Source: Limnomonas spitsbergensis
Lineage: Eukaryota; Chlorophyta; Chlorophyceae; Chlamydomonadales
NCBI GenBank assembly: GCA_037349105.1
Contig: JAYJMM010000075.1
Span: 1,054,001-1,118,000, forward strand
Direction: 5' to 3'
Length of the DNA stretch: 64,000 nt
The stretch's first letter is position 1. The number at the start of each line of letters is the position of its first letter. Shown one piece after another: positions 25,497 through 38,700 of the stretch. The notes under the pieces were generated by a model. The model ran no database searches and was not told the origin of the DNA. It worked only from the letters and a program-made list of their open reading frames with translations. The translations under genes and the position numbers were made by a program.

Positions 25497-27944
25497 ATGT
25501 CTACAGTGCTTCGATCTTCTTGCAAAGAAATAGGTGGCACGCTGCGGTGCACAAGCTTCGCCTCCAGCAGCCCCAGATGCGGCCTGCATGGTACAGCTCG
25601 GCCACTGACCAGGCATGATCGATGGGAAGGATGCAAAGCAAGCGCTTTAAGGAGCAGTCGCTTCGTTCCTGTTTCCGGTGAGCTTCCCTCTACTGGATTG
25701 TCACCGCTCGTTTCTGCCCCCCCGCTACCGACGGTTGCAGGAGCTGCATAAAGGCAATACCGGAGTCGATATTGCAGCGTTCTGTTATTTTAAATAAGTA
25801 GTAAGGTTCGGACGTTATGCAACCCTGCTTCCTCGTACGTTTGGGGTTTCCCCAGCCCATGAGTGTCTCACTCCATCCTTACCTGCCCTTCCCTGTAGGG
25901 GGTAATAATTACTATGACCTAGTTCTTTCGTCCGGCTTCTTGGCGTTTGCAAACCATAGTGGGTTCCTCGCATCGGTCGAAGAGGTGCGCCTGATCCCGA
26001 ACCATCATCATGCTGGTGGTTGCCATGCACCGCCATGCAATGAGCAAGTTCCAGACAGGGCAAATGCCTATTGAAATTTCTGCATGTTTGAATGGTTTGA
26101 ATCGTCCCTTGCATTACGACAGGCTGATGACCATGCAAATCAATACATCCATGATATACCCCTGTACAGGCTGGACTACGGGTTGCAGGCATAATGGGGA
26201 CAAGCGCCGGGGCCCTGGCAGGCAGTCTTTATTGTGCTGGCTACACTCCCAGACAAGTGAGTTGCCCTGAAGGACACATAATGACAGCATCCAGCTGTTG
26301 ATTACCTTGAGGCAGATTAACTGCTCGCATATACATGGCTTTCCACCATGGAGCCCTAGTTCAGTCACGTCATGCGTCTAGTCAGGTAGGCAGAGAGGCA
26401 GACATGCACATCAGTACCAGATGCTCCCCTCTTCTGACACTGCTGCGGACACAGGTGGCGCAAGAGCTGTCTCGTGACCCGCCCATCAAGTTGCTGAACC
26501 CGTCAAAAACCCCTTGGGAAGGGGGGCTATTGTCTCTGGACCCGGTTGTGGAGCGGCTGCGAGAGCTCCTGCCTGCCACGTTTGAGGAGCTTCACAGGGA
26601 GTTTGCGGTGCGCACAGGCTCTTGCTTGCCTGCACGCATAATGAAAAACTAGGTCTTAGGTTTGAATTCAAGGTCCAGGCAGGCAAAAGCCTCCCTTGAT
26701 GCAGAGTCAAAAACTAAGGAAACCTGTCTGCTTATGTCAGGGGTACCCCTGGTTTTCATACCCCTAGTTCATATATTGGCACATGCATTTGCGCATCTGA
26801 TGCCCGCGTGAACGCGCACTACTCTGCTGAATTTATATCCTCCGAATGCGGCCTTATCTGTAGACCAACCCGGCTGCAGGTGGGCGTGGTCAACTCACAA
26901 GGTCGTTACGTGCTAGTAGACCAAGGCCCGCTGCCTGAAGCCGTGGCGGCATCTGCCGCCATCCCTCTGATATTTCAGAGCGTGAACATTCCCGGTGAGT
27001 CCAACAAGACACACCTCTAGCCTCTCATCAGCCTTCTGATGTCATGCACGTGCATACCTTCAGCACATTGTGTGGGTATCACTCTCTATCTGGATATTTT
27101 AAGTAGCAGTTATGCATAGTTGGTCTGTTGCTGCTTGCTTAAGGTTTCGGAGGCCAGAACCCCTTCAAGGATGGCGGGGTGGTGGATAGAATCGGCCTCA
27201 AGGCCTGGCGAGACCGGAGGCGGGATCAGCTAGCATCAGCGGGCAAGATGCATGAGGGTGGCCGCCTGCCACCATGCCTGGTTCATGTCATTCGAAGGTG
27301 AGGTCAAGGTCGAGAATGAGAGGTTACACCTGCTCACGAGAGGTTTTACGCCTGCATACATGCATGACTCTCTTTCAGCACAAAGAGCAGCTGTGGATAC
27401 TTGGCAAGGATTGCTGATTTTTGGCAGTTGCTGTTGAGAAGATGTAAGTGCCCCAGCAGGATGAGGCATTTGTGCCGTCCCCCACTCTAGCCTAAGCTTG
27501 GTCACGCTGATGATCCTCTGCTCCTGCATGCTGTTAGGAGCTCGCCGTTCAGCGGGAAGGATAGCGTCACAGAAGCTGGAGAGGCCAACGTCACAGTGGT
27601 AAACTCACCCAAGAGCGGCGTCAATTTCTTCAGCCTGGGAGATTTCGAGGAAGACATGGCCAGGGCAGCCAGGCGTGCCCGGCCGCAGGTGTGAAGGGCC
27701 GCATGTGTGGAATGTGCTTGTCGGAACTCTATGGTAGGGCTGTTGCATGGGCATGTTGGTTCTGTAGCTTGCACTTGGTCCTTACTCTCTCTGGTTGAAG
27801 TCAGGGCTGTCAAGCTTGCTCACTGTGACGTGCCCTCCCACTTGTTCGAAGATTGAGCTCCTCCGAGGAAGTCCGTCCATCAAGGAGGCTGACAGAAAAC
27901 AGCAGGCCTTGACACGAAGCGCTTCAGGGCTGACTAGTCCGTGA
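25497..27944 (+). CDS. patatin-like phospholipase with putative plastid leader
   Basis: Eight exons in phase: 25497-25677, 25899-25984, 26170-26256, 26455-26607, 26880-26994, 27144-27297, 27538-27688 and 27852-27944, giving 339 residues. The catalytic Ser-Asp dyad is visible: GTSAG with Ser at about residue 101 and DGG with Asp at about residue 217. The block YYDLVLSSGFLAFANHSGFL precedes the nucleophile as in plant and cyanobacterial patatin-like lipases, which release fatty acids from galacto- or phospholipids. The first about 60 residues are rich in Ser, Arg and Thr and poor in acidic residues, consistent with a chloroplast transit peptide. The ATG at 25497 is the first in frame. The end is slightly uncertain: reading through the donor at 27689 would stop at 27694, while splicing to 27852 adds a charged, plausible C-terminus. 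Confidence 0.88.
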
Positions 27945-30366
27945 GGCAAGGCCAGGGTATTGACAGGGTTGGTAATTTAATATAAATGTGCAAGATTTAT
28001 ATTTTTTGAAGGGCTTGGCGTGAATTGGCCAGTTCTAGGTTCTACAGGGGGATTTGTGGAGTTCGCACTTTCGTGACACCTGTTACTGAAAGGGCGATCA
28101 TGCATGGCCTCATGGACCTGCTGATTACCAAGTCAACTGAGTTCATGGGCAATCTGGTAGGAGAGGTTAAGAACTTCATATTTCTTTGGGGGATGAGATG
28201 CATGCAATCCCTGGTGCTTTAGTCTAGCCCCCTTGTGACCAATTCACACAGATGCCTCGGTCGATGACACGTTTTGAAGGACATTCACAGATACCGACAT
28301 ACCGTGTTAGGAGTTGTTGCTAGTGGCTATTGGTAGTGTTTATGCCTCGCAGCCACTCCCCAGGGGAGACGTAACATTTTAACATTTGCCCTAGTACCAG
28401 TTTGGCAAGATCTCTGGCCTGGTTGGGGGAGGGAATTACGTACCAAATTTTTCATGTGGTGAGGCATGACCTGTCGTAAAATTATTTCCCCTTGGTTTAG
28501 ATCCTTCATTATCACAATTGATATGAACATTTCCGTTATAGACTCGTCTCAGGCTAATTAAAAGCGTGACTGACCTGAGGTCTTCTGCCAGGAATGTAAG
28601 AATGTTGTTTAAAAGTGTGCTCCGCAAGGGTTAATTGCTTGTAGAATTACTCGGATTTTCAGGCTCGGCGACAACGGGCTCAATGTATGCTAAATTGTGG
28701 GCTCAGATGCATCTGTTGAGACCTGAACTCTGCAATACAATTCTCAGTGTCTTCAACTTGTTAAATTGGACATAAGAGGGATCTTGGGATAGTGAAGGAA
28801 TCTTAGAGCTGAGGACGGTCAAAGATCTTGGGGATGATGATGCTTCTCGCTGTACTTTTTTTTAGGCCGACTACCCTGAACGAAGGTCTCCCCCTGGACA
28901 ACTTGTTGCAAATAGGATGGCTGCTGACCAAGTCCGGGTTGTAATTCGGGATAAGTTAAGTGTAGGGCCAAACTTGCTCAATGCAGTATTGAAATCCTTG
29001 GAGAGAGGCAAGAGCTGAGATAGTTGAAAAAAGATCTAGGAAGATTAGATAGCTCTTGATAACAGATACGGATGCAGAGTTTAGAGCGTTTAGGGTTATA
29101 GAAATATGTGGATTTTTGCAACATGAAGAGTGTCTACAGAGCCTGGCACAGTAGCACTCCTGTAGTACCAAAAGAGGACGACCGTAAATGAGGAAACGAA
29201 ATAAACGTTTACATTACACCAACAGGTGCAGTCATACGTTATGGATATTGGCATGAAGGTCATGGCTGACTCCAGTATCAGACTACCTGCCCTTTAAACC
29301 ATCCATTGCTTGGACAAAAACTGCTTCCAACACACCAATGCATCTGCGGTGTCAATTCAGCATTTTACCTTTCTCTAGGAGTGAGCATAAGCGGCGCAAC
29401 CCAACCATCATTCCATCCGCTAATTCCAGGCAACTCTCCTAGAAATCAGAAAACTCGCCGAAACCTAGGCTACAGATTTGGTGTAGCGTTCTTGCTTATG
29501 GGCGTGCTCAAAGGGAGCTGTAATAATTGAACAGGGCATTGAAAACAGGCAGCGTAGCCAGTGTAAACGGGAACCCGCCACCTGAGGGCCCTCCTAACAG
29601 CGTGGCCAAAGATCACGTTCATTCAATCTACATTCAAAACCTTCCAGTACCCTCAGCAGCTCCCATGTTACCTCTAGCATACAGGTGGGGGAGGTCTGCC
29701 AGATACGGCCATGTACAATGGATGGACAACTACAATACCTACACAGCCCTGGAGGCGTTTCAAGTTGTCCCCATGCCCCAAAACAAGGCAGCCAGCATAG
29801 CGACAGAAATATTCCTGTATTCAAGAATTAAACTGAAAATACAGAGCAGATATCAACATACAAGGAAATAGACATCTGCGTATCGTGGATTATAGGGCGT
29901 ATTTTTTGGGCAAAATTGCTCACTATGACTGATTTAAGAGGGTTTTGTGAGGGTCTGATGCCTGGAAACTGCACAGTCACGAGCCTCTACAGGCAGCAAG
30001 AGAAAACCAGAGATGCCAACACAGGCCTTGGAATTTGCTCATCATGTTGAGTCATGAGTAGTATGAGCCGAGGAGACTTGGCTAAGGCAGCAACATTCAA
30101 ACTAAACAAATACTCAACAGTTTCCGTAGGTGACGTTGATGCCTCAACCTTTATTATGGAGGGAAAGTCATTTACCGTAAAGAAATTCTCATCAAGCAGA
30201 CATCTAAATGGATATCCTTTCACACAAAAGCATATGCAATTAAAGACAAACCCTTTCCCCGCAGCGGATCACAAGATTGCAGTCAACTGAATCCCACCTT
30301 AATAAACGCAGAACAGCACAAAAAGACAAGCCATTGACACCGGCAACAAGGTCCTTATCCTTCCCG
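27945..30366. other. convergent intergenic region, no gene recognised
   Basis: A 2.4-kb AT-richer stretch lies between the 3' ends of the patatin-like gene and the GT32-FkbM gene. Short open frames occur on both strands, the longest about 115 codons at 29527-29871, but none shows a domain, leader or consistent splicing. It should include both 3' UTRs. Confidence 0.45.
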
Positions 30367-33300
30367 CTACAAGGCCGCCACGCTTCGGTGGCCTGCATGA
30401 ATGAAGAGAACATCCTCTGGAGAATCTCCATGCGCATGATCTACCAGCATCTCATACGTGTCTGGCTTGAGATGACACCACGTAGAATCATGAGTCTCGC
30501 CAAGGCCATCCCCGAGCTGCCCGCCCAGCTTGGCATTGGCCTCTTTGACATCGGGAAGGGATGAAGCGGCTCCATGGTCATGGGCCCAAGTCAGGTTGCG
30601 CCACCTCTCGTCACAGACCCTGCCAGCATGTGCAGCATGCGTGTAGCCAAGGCGGTTCAGGAGCTGAAAGATCTTCACAGGCTCGTAGCCTGCCTTGCGC
30701 ACCAGGCTCGGCGCAAACTCCAACAGCACAATGCCGGGGGGGCTCCTTTGAAGCCACTGCGCGGCCCCCACGATGATCCATCCCTCCCACCCGTTGGCGC
30801 TCAGCCTCAGCGCCCCAACCTCGCCGCTCCCTAGAATGCCCAGCGCCTCGGGGAGCGTCCTCCGCTGCCCCGTGACGTTGCACAGCTCAGGGTCAGCACC
30901 CAAAGCGTGCACCAACGGGTCACCATACCCGCGCCGCATTTCGACGTCAGCGGCATCAGCCTCTCCGAGCACGCCCCTTCGCTGCAGGCAGATGAGCTCG
31001 TTCCTCGCACCCAGCTGCATGGCGTGCAGCTCGACCAGACCGTCTAAAGCATTGAGCTGCACGCTGGCCTGCAGGGAAGCGATGCTAGGACCTGATGCTT
31101 CAAACGCGATCGCACGGTGCCCGCGAGCCGCGGCTGCCAACGAGAACAGACCCTGCGCTGCACCTACGTCGACGAGGGTGGAGCGTGTTGAGCGGCTGCC
31201 AAGGGAGCCCACTAGCGCCTCAGCAGCGGACGGCCGCCGCGTCGGGGGCCAGAGAGCAGCTTGCCAAGTCCCCCACTGGGTAATGCCCGCACTGACGTCC
31301 TTGCCCCACTGCGTGTCACCCTGCGCGGCTGCGTCGACCATCATCGTGAAGCTTGGTTCAAAGCTCACACTGACTGGCAGGAGAGCCGTGGCAGCTGGGC
31401 TGAAAGCGTTTTCCTCACTGGGTTGAACAGAAGGTCCATTCGCGTCTGGCCTGCACACAGAGGGTCAGAGGGGACAACTTTGAAGCGGAAACCATGGGCG
31501 GTGCGAAACTGCGAATCTGCAAAGCAGGTGCAGCGCAGGGCACAAAAACGGACACAATAAAAGGTGAGCACGCTGATGTGCTTGCATCAAATCTAAGAAT
31601 ATGACTCAGCCGGTACGACGACGAAGTAAGTGCTTGGTTCTCATGGCGGACACGAAAGTTTGGTTGGTCAAGATAACCAAGACTAGTCAGTGAAACTGCT
31701 GTTTGTTCGAGCAGCTTCTGTCAATTTCTCACCTTTCATCATGAAGCCAGTTCCGCACACACTCCCAAATGTGGCAGCCTTGGGGGATCTCCCTGGCTGG
31801 ATGTCTGATGAATATGGTTTCAGCATGAGAAGCTGGGGGCTGGGATTGCCCTACAGTCTGGATCGAAAAAGCAGCTTGAGGCAGGATCCTGACAGACCAA
31901 GAGCGGCTGCCCACCTGTGGCCATGATGGATGCAAACCAGCGAAGGTTAACAGTAGGCACAGGACTAACCGGTGCAAAGGCAAACAGAGAGGTTGTGCAG
32001 TTCAGAAAGAGATCAGGCACTGTTAAGTCATCGCACCCCCCCGCCGGTATTTCGCGTCATCAGAAAATACGCGACAATGCGACGAGTTATGAAAATGTGA
32101 GGCTTCGCGAGCCACTGCAAATGCCAGATTGAGCAGAACACAGCTGATGCAGGAAGGCTAAGACCAGGCGACTGAGCGTGCTAGAGATCTCTCACCTGAG
32201 TGGCAGGCAGCACCTGTGTGGCATGCCGCAGGACCAAGTCCGCCCACTTGCCCGTCGCAGCGCGCAGGGCCTGAGCCGCCCCCTGGGCTTCCTGCCCGGG
32301 AACATTAGCGGTGCCAACAGCAGTAGCAGCAGCAGCAATGCCGTCACAGATTTCAACAAGAGCTGGGTGGTATGGCGCAGCAGCAAAGAACCAAGGAAGC
32401 AAGTGCTGCCGGTGAGGACTCCCGATAGGAACCACCTCAGTCTGCCCGGCCTCATTGGGTTCCCAGCCTGACACTAAGGTGTCTAAGGGCTTAAGGACGC
32501 CGTCCAGAGGTTTCCGGCACTCCACGTTCAGGTCGGCGTGCACACCGCCATACTTCAGAATGACCAAAAACCTGTGTGGGGAAGAGGGTGCCAGGAAGTC
32601 AGCCGCTAGGACGGAAATAGGCGGTCCGTACATCAGAGCATCACTTACCGGAAGAAGTTTGCGCGGTCTGCGTCTGAAGTCAAGGTCTGGTAGGCATGTA
32701 GATAGTGCGGCAGCTCTCCTCTGACGAGGGCGAGGCAAGCGGCTTTGTCGTATAGCCTATACTCCCATCCTCCACTGTTGATCAGCTTCCAGCTTCCTCG
32801 AATCTTCGCCATGCCCTACAGGGTGGGGAGGAGGGGGGGCAATATCAGTCCACATCCAAAGGCGTAAAACAAGTCGGGGGAAATACTGCAAAGGGCACAT
32901 CGTTGCTGACACACTAACTGGAACCAATACCCAAAATGGAACCGGAACCGAATTGCAACCAAGACCCAGTTTCAGGGCAAAACAAGAAGTGTGGACATAA
33001 AGAGTTGCATGCCAGCATGAGGTGTAAGTCACGGGCGTCACATGAAAGGCATTACGGTATCCATCAGAGACTGTCGTCTTCAAAGAGAATGCACATACAG
33101 TGAACCCAAGCAGACGTCAGGGTATTCTCACCCCATGTACATTCCCGAGGGTCGCCTGATGGATGACTCTTGGGATGAGCATTGGGACCTGCTGCGCTGC
33201 CAAAAGCTGACCCTTCCAGCCTCCCTGCTGCTGGTACTGGGATTGCATCATCACACGCAGCCGCCTGGGCAGGTACAGGTCACCCGCCTCCAAATGATAG

Positions 33301-33440
33301 CTGGCCGCCTGTTGCACCGTGCCATGGGGGCAGGGGAAGCTCCCACACTGGAGGGGTGTGAACATCTTCAGCATCAAGAAGAAAGCAAGGCCGGAGGCGA
33401 GGCAGAGGGAGAGGGTTCGCCTGAGGGATGGGGAGGGCAC
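30367..33440 (-). CDS. GT32-like glycosyltransferase fused to FkbM-type methyltransferase
   Basis: Five exons on the minus strand in phase: 33132-33440, 32649-32815, 32196-32571, 31733-31914 and 30367-31450, giving 705 residues. Residues about 9-28 form a signal-anchor helix (SLCLASGLAFFLMLKMF), so a type II Golgi protein is likely. The GT32 domain shows IPRVIHQ near 91-97, SDADRANFFR and YGGVHADLNVECRKPLD. In this family the last motif normally reads D-x-D and binds the metal-sugar nucleotide; here the second position is Asn (DLN). From about residue 430 the last exon carries the SAM-binding motif LVDVGAAQGLFSLAAAARGH and FEASGPSIASLQ of FkbM methyltransferases. The two domains are joined in one frame through exon 4. 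The likely role is assembly and O-methylation of a surface or secreted glycan, which is inference. Confidence 0.82.
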
Positions 33441-33443
33441 AGG

Positions 33444-33860
33444 TCATGTCAATGAAGGCCGGGCCTTGACCTGCATGAAAGAGGATCCTTCATGAGTCCA
33501 GTCACTATACCTGGTGATGAGTACGAACGGCTGTCGATTAAAGGATCGCAGTTGGCGGAAGGAAATCCCTTGCCCTTTCGACACGTCGGCGTATGTAGAC
33601 GTCCATTCCTCTAGGTCATATCGTCCATCGGTATTCAAGACCGTGCTCTTGCTGCTGGCCTGAAAATTGGGACGGGAAGCCACCCTAGCGGGGACAACCT
33701 CGGTCACCATGTTGCATTCCTCCCAGATTGGCTGGAGGCCGGCCTCCTCAATGACCGGGAGGCCGGGGGACCAGTGAGGAGCGCGAGGACACAAGGGGGG
33801 CTGGTGATGAGTTTTCCGGCCCATTTCCTCATGCCCCGGGGCAGCCGAGAGTGCCCTCAA
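33444..33860 (-). CDS. 138-codon open frame upstream of the GT32-FkbM gene, unidentified
   Basis: An uninterrupted minus-strand frame begins with ATG and ends four bases before the GT32-FkbM start codon. It contains VVPARVASRPNFQASS and DGRYDLEEWTSTYADVSKGQ. No domain is recognised. A donor (ATGCAG/GTCAAG) near 33475 and an acceptor (CCTCAG) near 33421 could join it to the GT gene, but the phases do not match (0 into 2), so fusion is not supported. It may be an upstream open frame in the leader of that transcript or a chance frame. Confidence 0.25.
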   Translation of the reverse strand: MRALSAAPGHEEMGRKTHHQPPLCPRAPHWSPGLPVIEEAGLQPIWEECNMVTEVVPARVASRPNFQASSKSTVLNTDGRYDLEEWTSTYADVSKGQGISFRQLRSFNRQPFVLITRYSDWTHEGSSFMQVKARPSLT

Positions 33861-35775
33861 GACGTCATGACAGTAACGATCGAGCCGATTAGACAGAAAA
33901 TGGATATGGAAACGGATATGGAAACGAAGTTGGTTAAGGGCTGACAGGATATGATTTAGAGAAAATTAAGTGCCGGATACCTGCTGTCAACATTCCTGAT
34001 TTCCTGTCCATCAGAAGGGTGCAAAACCCGTACGACAGAAATACAGATTGCGGGGGGAGTGCAGCAAGCGGCACCCGAGGCCGAGGGTAACTACTGACCA
34101 GGGTTTACAGGCCGGAGCACCGGAATCCTGACCAGTTTTAGAAAATCACAATGATCTCACAACGACAACACCTCTTTCGAAGCCGCGGCTTGCTGGCGAG
34201 CGAGGTCCGTTTGGGGGGCTTTTGTCAGCCCTGAGGCTACAGGCATGTTAGAAAGAGCAGCAGTAGAAGCAGAAGCAGAAGCAACGACAGCAACAGAAGC
34301 AACATCAGGGGATCAACCCGATTTCGCCCCAGCCCACCCCTGAGAGGTAAGTGTGAGCAGTCCGAGACCCTGTACACACCACGCCCCTTCAAGCAAGTGA
34401 TCACAGCTTCGATTCCTGCTTTTTTTTCTCTTGAGCCCCCCCTGCTCCTGGGGGCATGGTGTCCTCTGGCTTGTTTCATTTTTGCCGGAGGGCTTGAAAC
34501 TCAGGAGGAGAGGCTGAGAGGGGTCTCCTATTTTTCAGTATTTTAAGCCCCTCTGATCCATGCTTACCAAGATGACGATCAACCTCTGCCTTTGGGCGTC
34601 AGCTGGTACCTGGGAGGTATAACTGTATGCTTTGCAATTAACTTGAATCATTGGGTCGCTGTGCCTCGTCTTGCCCCCTTTTAACTTATTCCTGGTAAAG
34701 GTTATGCTAGTCCTGTTTGCGGTCTTGCAACGTGTTGTGAGAGCCTCTGGGTGGCTCGGGCTGTATGGCTGCTAGTGTGTGAGCTGTGTCTTTGTGGGGG
34801 TCATGCCTCATGGTAATATGTTTGCCCTTTTCTCCATTCGTGTCCAGGCAGCTCTTTCTCTGCCTACCTTTCAGTTATCCTCTCCTTCTGCAAGTTGGAA
34901 AAGTACACGTCTAGGCAACCTGGACCTGATGTCCGTGAGGGCGCTACTCAGCACTGCCTCGCTACTTTGTTCATCGGCATCATAGACGAGCTAGGCTCAA
35001 ATTTGTAACTGAGAGAGTGCGGGGTAGGGCACACACACGTTACTTGATGTCGAGTGCCGCACTTCTGGTACAATGGAGAGCTGATCAGAGGGGCGGTTCA
35101 TGCTCACGATCTTGGTGTTTACCATCACCTTGCTTGCATGACCTTAAGGGTTCCTGACTGTGTGTTAATGCTGTCGTTTTGATATGTAAAGCACATGCTC
35201 TGCACAAAGCAACGCAAAAAATTTGGGCCCCAGACGGTGAGGGCGCTATGCGCCTTAGAGAATGATAGGGGTAAAGATGCTCTCCCCTTGGGGGGGGCTT
35301 TTAAAGGAGTGTGTCCAGGCTGCTATTTTTCACAGTGTTGCTCCCCTGTCAACATGGGCCATCGGCAAAGAAGCTTGCAGAGGTTTAACATACCGTAGGA
35401 TGCATTTTTAATAATCCTCCAGCTTCCTTGATTGAAACAAAAATGCACGTACCCACCATCGCTGTGCAGCAGATGCCCCAAGGTACTACGGTATGCTCAC
35501 GGGGGGGGCTTATGACTTGTTTTGCAGCAGCGGATGACATGAATAACAATTTATGATTTTCACCCATAAATTGCAAGCAACCTCTGAACAGAGAAGCTGT
35601 ACCGGTATATGGGAATTATTTATTACGTTTTACATGACAGCACCGATTTAATAATATATGCATCATGCACCAGGTGTCTCATGCTACAGAATGGTTGCAC
35701 CTCGCGAGTCTTGTGGCTCAAGTCTGTGTCCAGCTATTTTACCTCGCAGCAGCGCCCTCTCCCATTATCCCCAAG
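33861..35775. other. intergenic region, no gene recognised
   Basis: No open frame here has a recognisable domain or consistent splicing. A trinucleotide-type purine repeat of AGCAGAAGC units lies at about 34255-34315; on the minus strand it reads as a run of leucines and is not a credible gene. The stretch at 34830-35400 has only short frames. Confidence 0.45.
34255..34315 (+). repeat. AGC/AGA trinucleotide repeat
   Basis: Imperfect run of AGCAGCAGTAGAAGCAGAAG and AACGACAGCAACAGAAGC units in intergenic DNA. Confidence 0.85.
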
Positions 35776-38700
35776 TTATACCTCATACCCATCGCCCAGC
35801 ACCACCATGCCAGGGTCATCAAAGTCCACTGACTGACCCAACAACAGAGCTGCCGTATGCAGCGCAGCAGATTGTGCCGCCCGCTCTGCACTCTGCACAG
35901 CATCCGCACTCTTTCGCTCTGCACGGGTCATCCGCCTGGCTGGAGCCACACCAGCCTGATTGCCAACTGGAGATCTAGTGGGTTGGCTCCACTCTCCTGC
36001 ACCCCGTGCTGGCAGCTGGGCAGTGGAGACCTGCCGCTCCTGACCTCCCGATTCTGCGCCTCTGCCGCTGCCTTGGACAGGTTGCGCCCCTCTCAATGGA
36101 CTAGCCTGTGTCCCTGTGGTCAACACCCCTGGCCCGCGATCATCGGGCCTAGGCTCCTCCACACTCATGAGGCCTCTCTCTCCATCACTCCTCAAACTTA
36201 CTTGCCTTAGCTTGCTATCCCCATCACCCCTAGACCTTAATTCACTAGCCCCGCCATCACCATCACTCTTGACATTTGTTTCCCTTGGCGATGCTGTTTC
36301 TGCAGATCTTGCGACGCCCATTTCTTGAAACGCAGGTGCAGCGCCTGATGCGCTTTCAAAGGATCTGCCAGATCCCCCGTAGCCAGGGCTGCTACTGCTC
36401 GCATGGGCCACACTCCCCTCCGGTCTCAATGGCCGAGGAGCAATAAAGTCACGTTTGTTGGCGCTGGTCGCCTGTCTGTCTGCTTGAAAGCCCTCTTTTG
36501 CCCCAAACGCCCAAGCTGAAGAAACGCCAGGCGGGCGCTTCGGCGCGCCCATGACTGCAGCAGCCTCCTGAGCCCACCGCAGCTGCTGCTCCAATGGGAG
36601 CTCCTCAGAGCCTGCACCCCCCGCCCGCCACCTTGAGTACCCAGGGCTGAGGCGCAGGAAGTCTGCTTTGGCTTCAGACAGGATGCGCGCCAGGCTTGCG
36701 TCCCAACGCTGTGGGGCACCGGTGCTATGCAGGAGGTAGTCAATCCTTTCGAGGACCTCAGAGCTACGACGCAGCGCCAACGCCACCAGCTCCACGCGAG
36801 AAGCCTCCAGCTGCAGTCAGGGCGGGGGCGCGCATGGGCACAGGCCAGGTCAAGCAGACAGCCTCAAAGGAGGAGCGCCCTGACAGTCAGATACGGCCCC
36901 TGCTCCCCCGTTGGCATGGTGAGCGGCATGCCAAAGTTATGTGTGAGCTGCGGTATTTATTTAACGTAAACCAGACCACCTTTGGAATGCCGTTGATCAG
37001 CCAGCACTGGGCCAATATAAACTTAACCTTGACCAGCCTACAGCCGGAGGACCAACCAGCAGGGCTTGCTGCACCAGGCCCCCTCCAGCCATAGGTCATA
37101 AATCATAATGTATCTGCTTTTTGTTTTGGAAGCATCCTAGGATAAAAACTGTGGAGCCGCCTGCTCCCTGCCCCGCCTGCTTGCTCCCACCTCTTTCTTC
37201 CAGTGCTCCCTGCGCTGCACTGCCACTCCGAGGGACACAGCCATTTCCAGCCTCCCCGCACGTGACACCACCTCCCGCCAGTCCGACAGCAGCGCAAGCG
37301 GCTCAGACACGACCAGCTCCAGAACCTCAGTGCGCCCGCCACGCCATCTGCAGAGCAGCGGGGAGTGGGCGGGTGGGGCGCCGCGTGCCAGGTGCTCAGC
37401 GTTCTTCACTGGATCTCAGCCATCTTTCGACAAAAAAAGCTGCGCACATTAAAACCTGTCTGGGATCCCCTTTTCTGAGATTGATGACTCATACGAGCAT
37501 GAGGAGCCAACTCATCTGCGCTTCAGATCCGCGCTTCAAATCCCATGTGATGCGGCTCACACCTGATTACCCGAGTCACAGTTTATTCTAGCGTGCACAA
37601 TAAGCATTTCAGTAACATCACAGCCTGCGGCAGGTGCAGATGAATTTCCAGATGGGGCCCATTGCAGCAAGCCTTGCTGCTTGGGCCACCAAGTGTAGGC
37701 CGGTGCAGCTTTGGTCCCCATCGACCAAGAGGTGACGTGCATTTCAACAAACACTGACCTGAGCCCCTCCACCAGAGCTTCCAGGTTGACCCTCAGCTGC
37801 TCTGAAGGCAGAAGCAGGATGTCACCTCGCCGCTCCACAACCTGCCACACAACGTCCATACTATCCATACCATCCATACCATGCGCAGAGGGAAATCTTC
37901 TGTCGCCTGCCTTAGGGGCTTCGGTTCCAGTTCCCGGCTCATCATCCCGCCGAGGATGGGAGTTTACCACAGGCAGGAGCTGGCCCTGGTTGCGGTTCAG
38001 ACTTAGCAAGTCAGCCAGCGCAGCGCAGCGCGATGCAACCAGTCCAGCTGGCAGGTCCAGCAGCTGGGGGTGGCTACGGAGCACGACAAACGCAACTTCC
38101 CGCCCCAGGGTGGCTGACATTGAGGATAGGCGCTCCTGCACGCAGACCAGAGTCGATGTTGATTGCAGTGCGCAGTGCAGTTAAGTTAAGAACGGTGCAT
38201 ACCCGATGGGCCCTGCTGAACGCTCGGCCACGTGGGGCTGGTAGGGGATGACTAGGCTCAAATCCAGCAGTGCAGTTAAGTGCATCGGGGCAGGCCTTCC
38301 AACAAAGGGACCAGGACCCTTGTTTGTCTCGGATATTACCAGCACACGTTTGGGGGGCTGCTGGGCGGCCACCACTGGGACCATGGGGACATTGATTGGC
38401 CTTCAGCGGGTGACTTGAGCTACAAGACTTGCTGCACCAAGCCCTGCGGGCCGTAAAATAAAACACTGGCACCTGAAGTGTAACTGAATACTCTAGAACA
38501 AGTCACCAGGGCATGCACAAGGTCATGCCTGGACATCTCAAGCAGCAGCTAGCAGGCAATATGGTGACAAGTAGGGCGAGTATGAATCACACGGCCAGCT
38601 TGCCTGTAGCTGAAGAGGGCGTATTCCAGCACTATCTGCCTCTGGTGCGCCGATTGCAGTGGCAGACGGTAGAGGCCAGACCAGCTGCTTCCCCTGCCCC

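Noticed and set aside
26808..27020. Independent small plus-strand gene
   Set aside because: It is the in-frame extension of one exon of the patatin-like gene (26880-26994).
30773..31426. 217-codon plus frame
   Set aside because: It is the shadow of the FkbM exon on the other strand.
34237..34479. Poly-leucine minus-strand frame
   Set aside because: It is the translation of a trinucleotide repeat with no other gene features.
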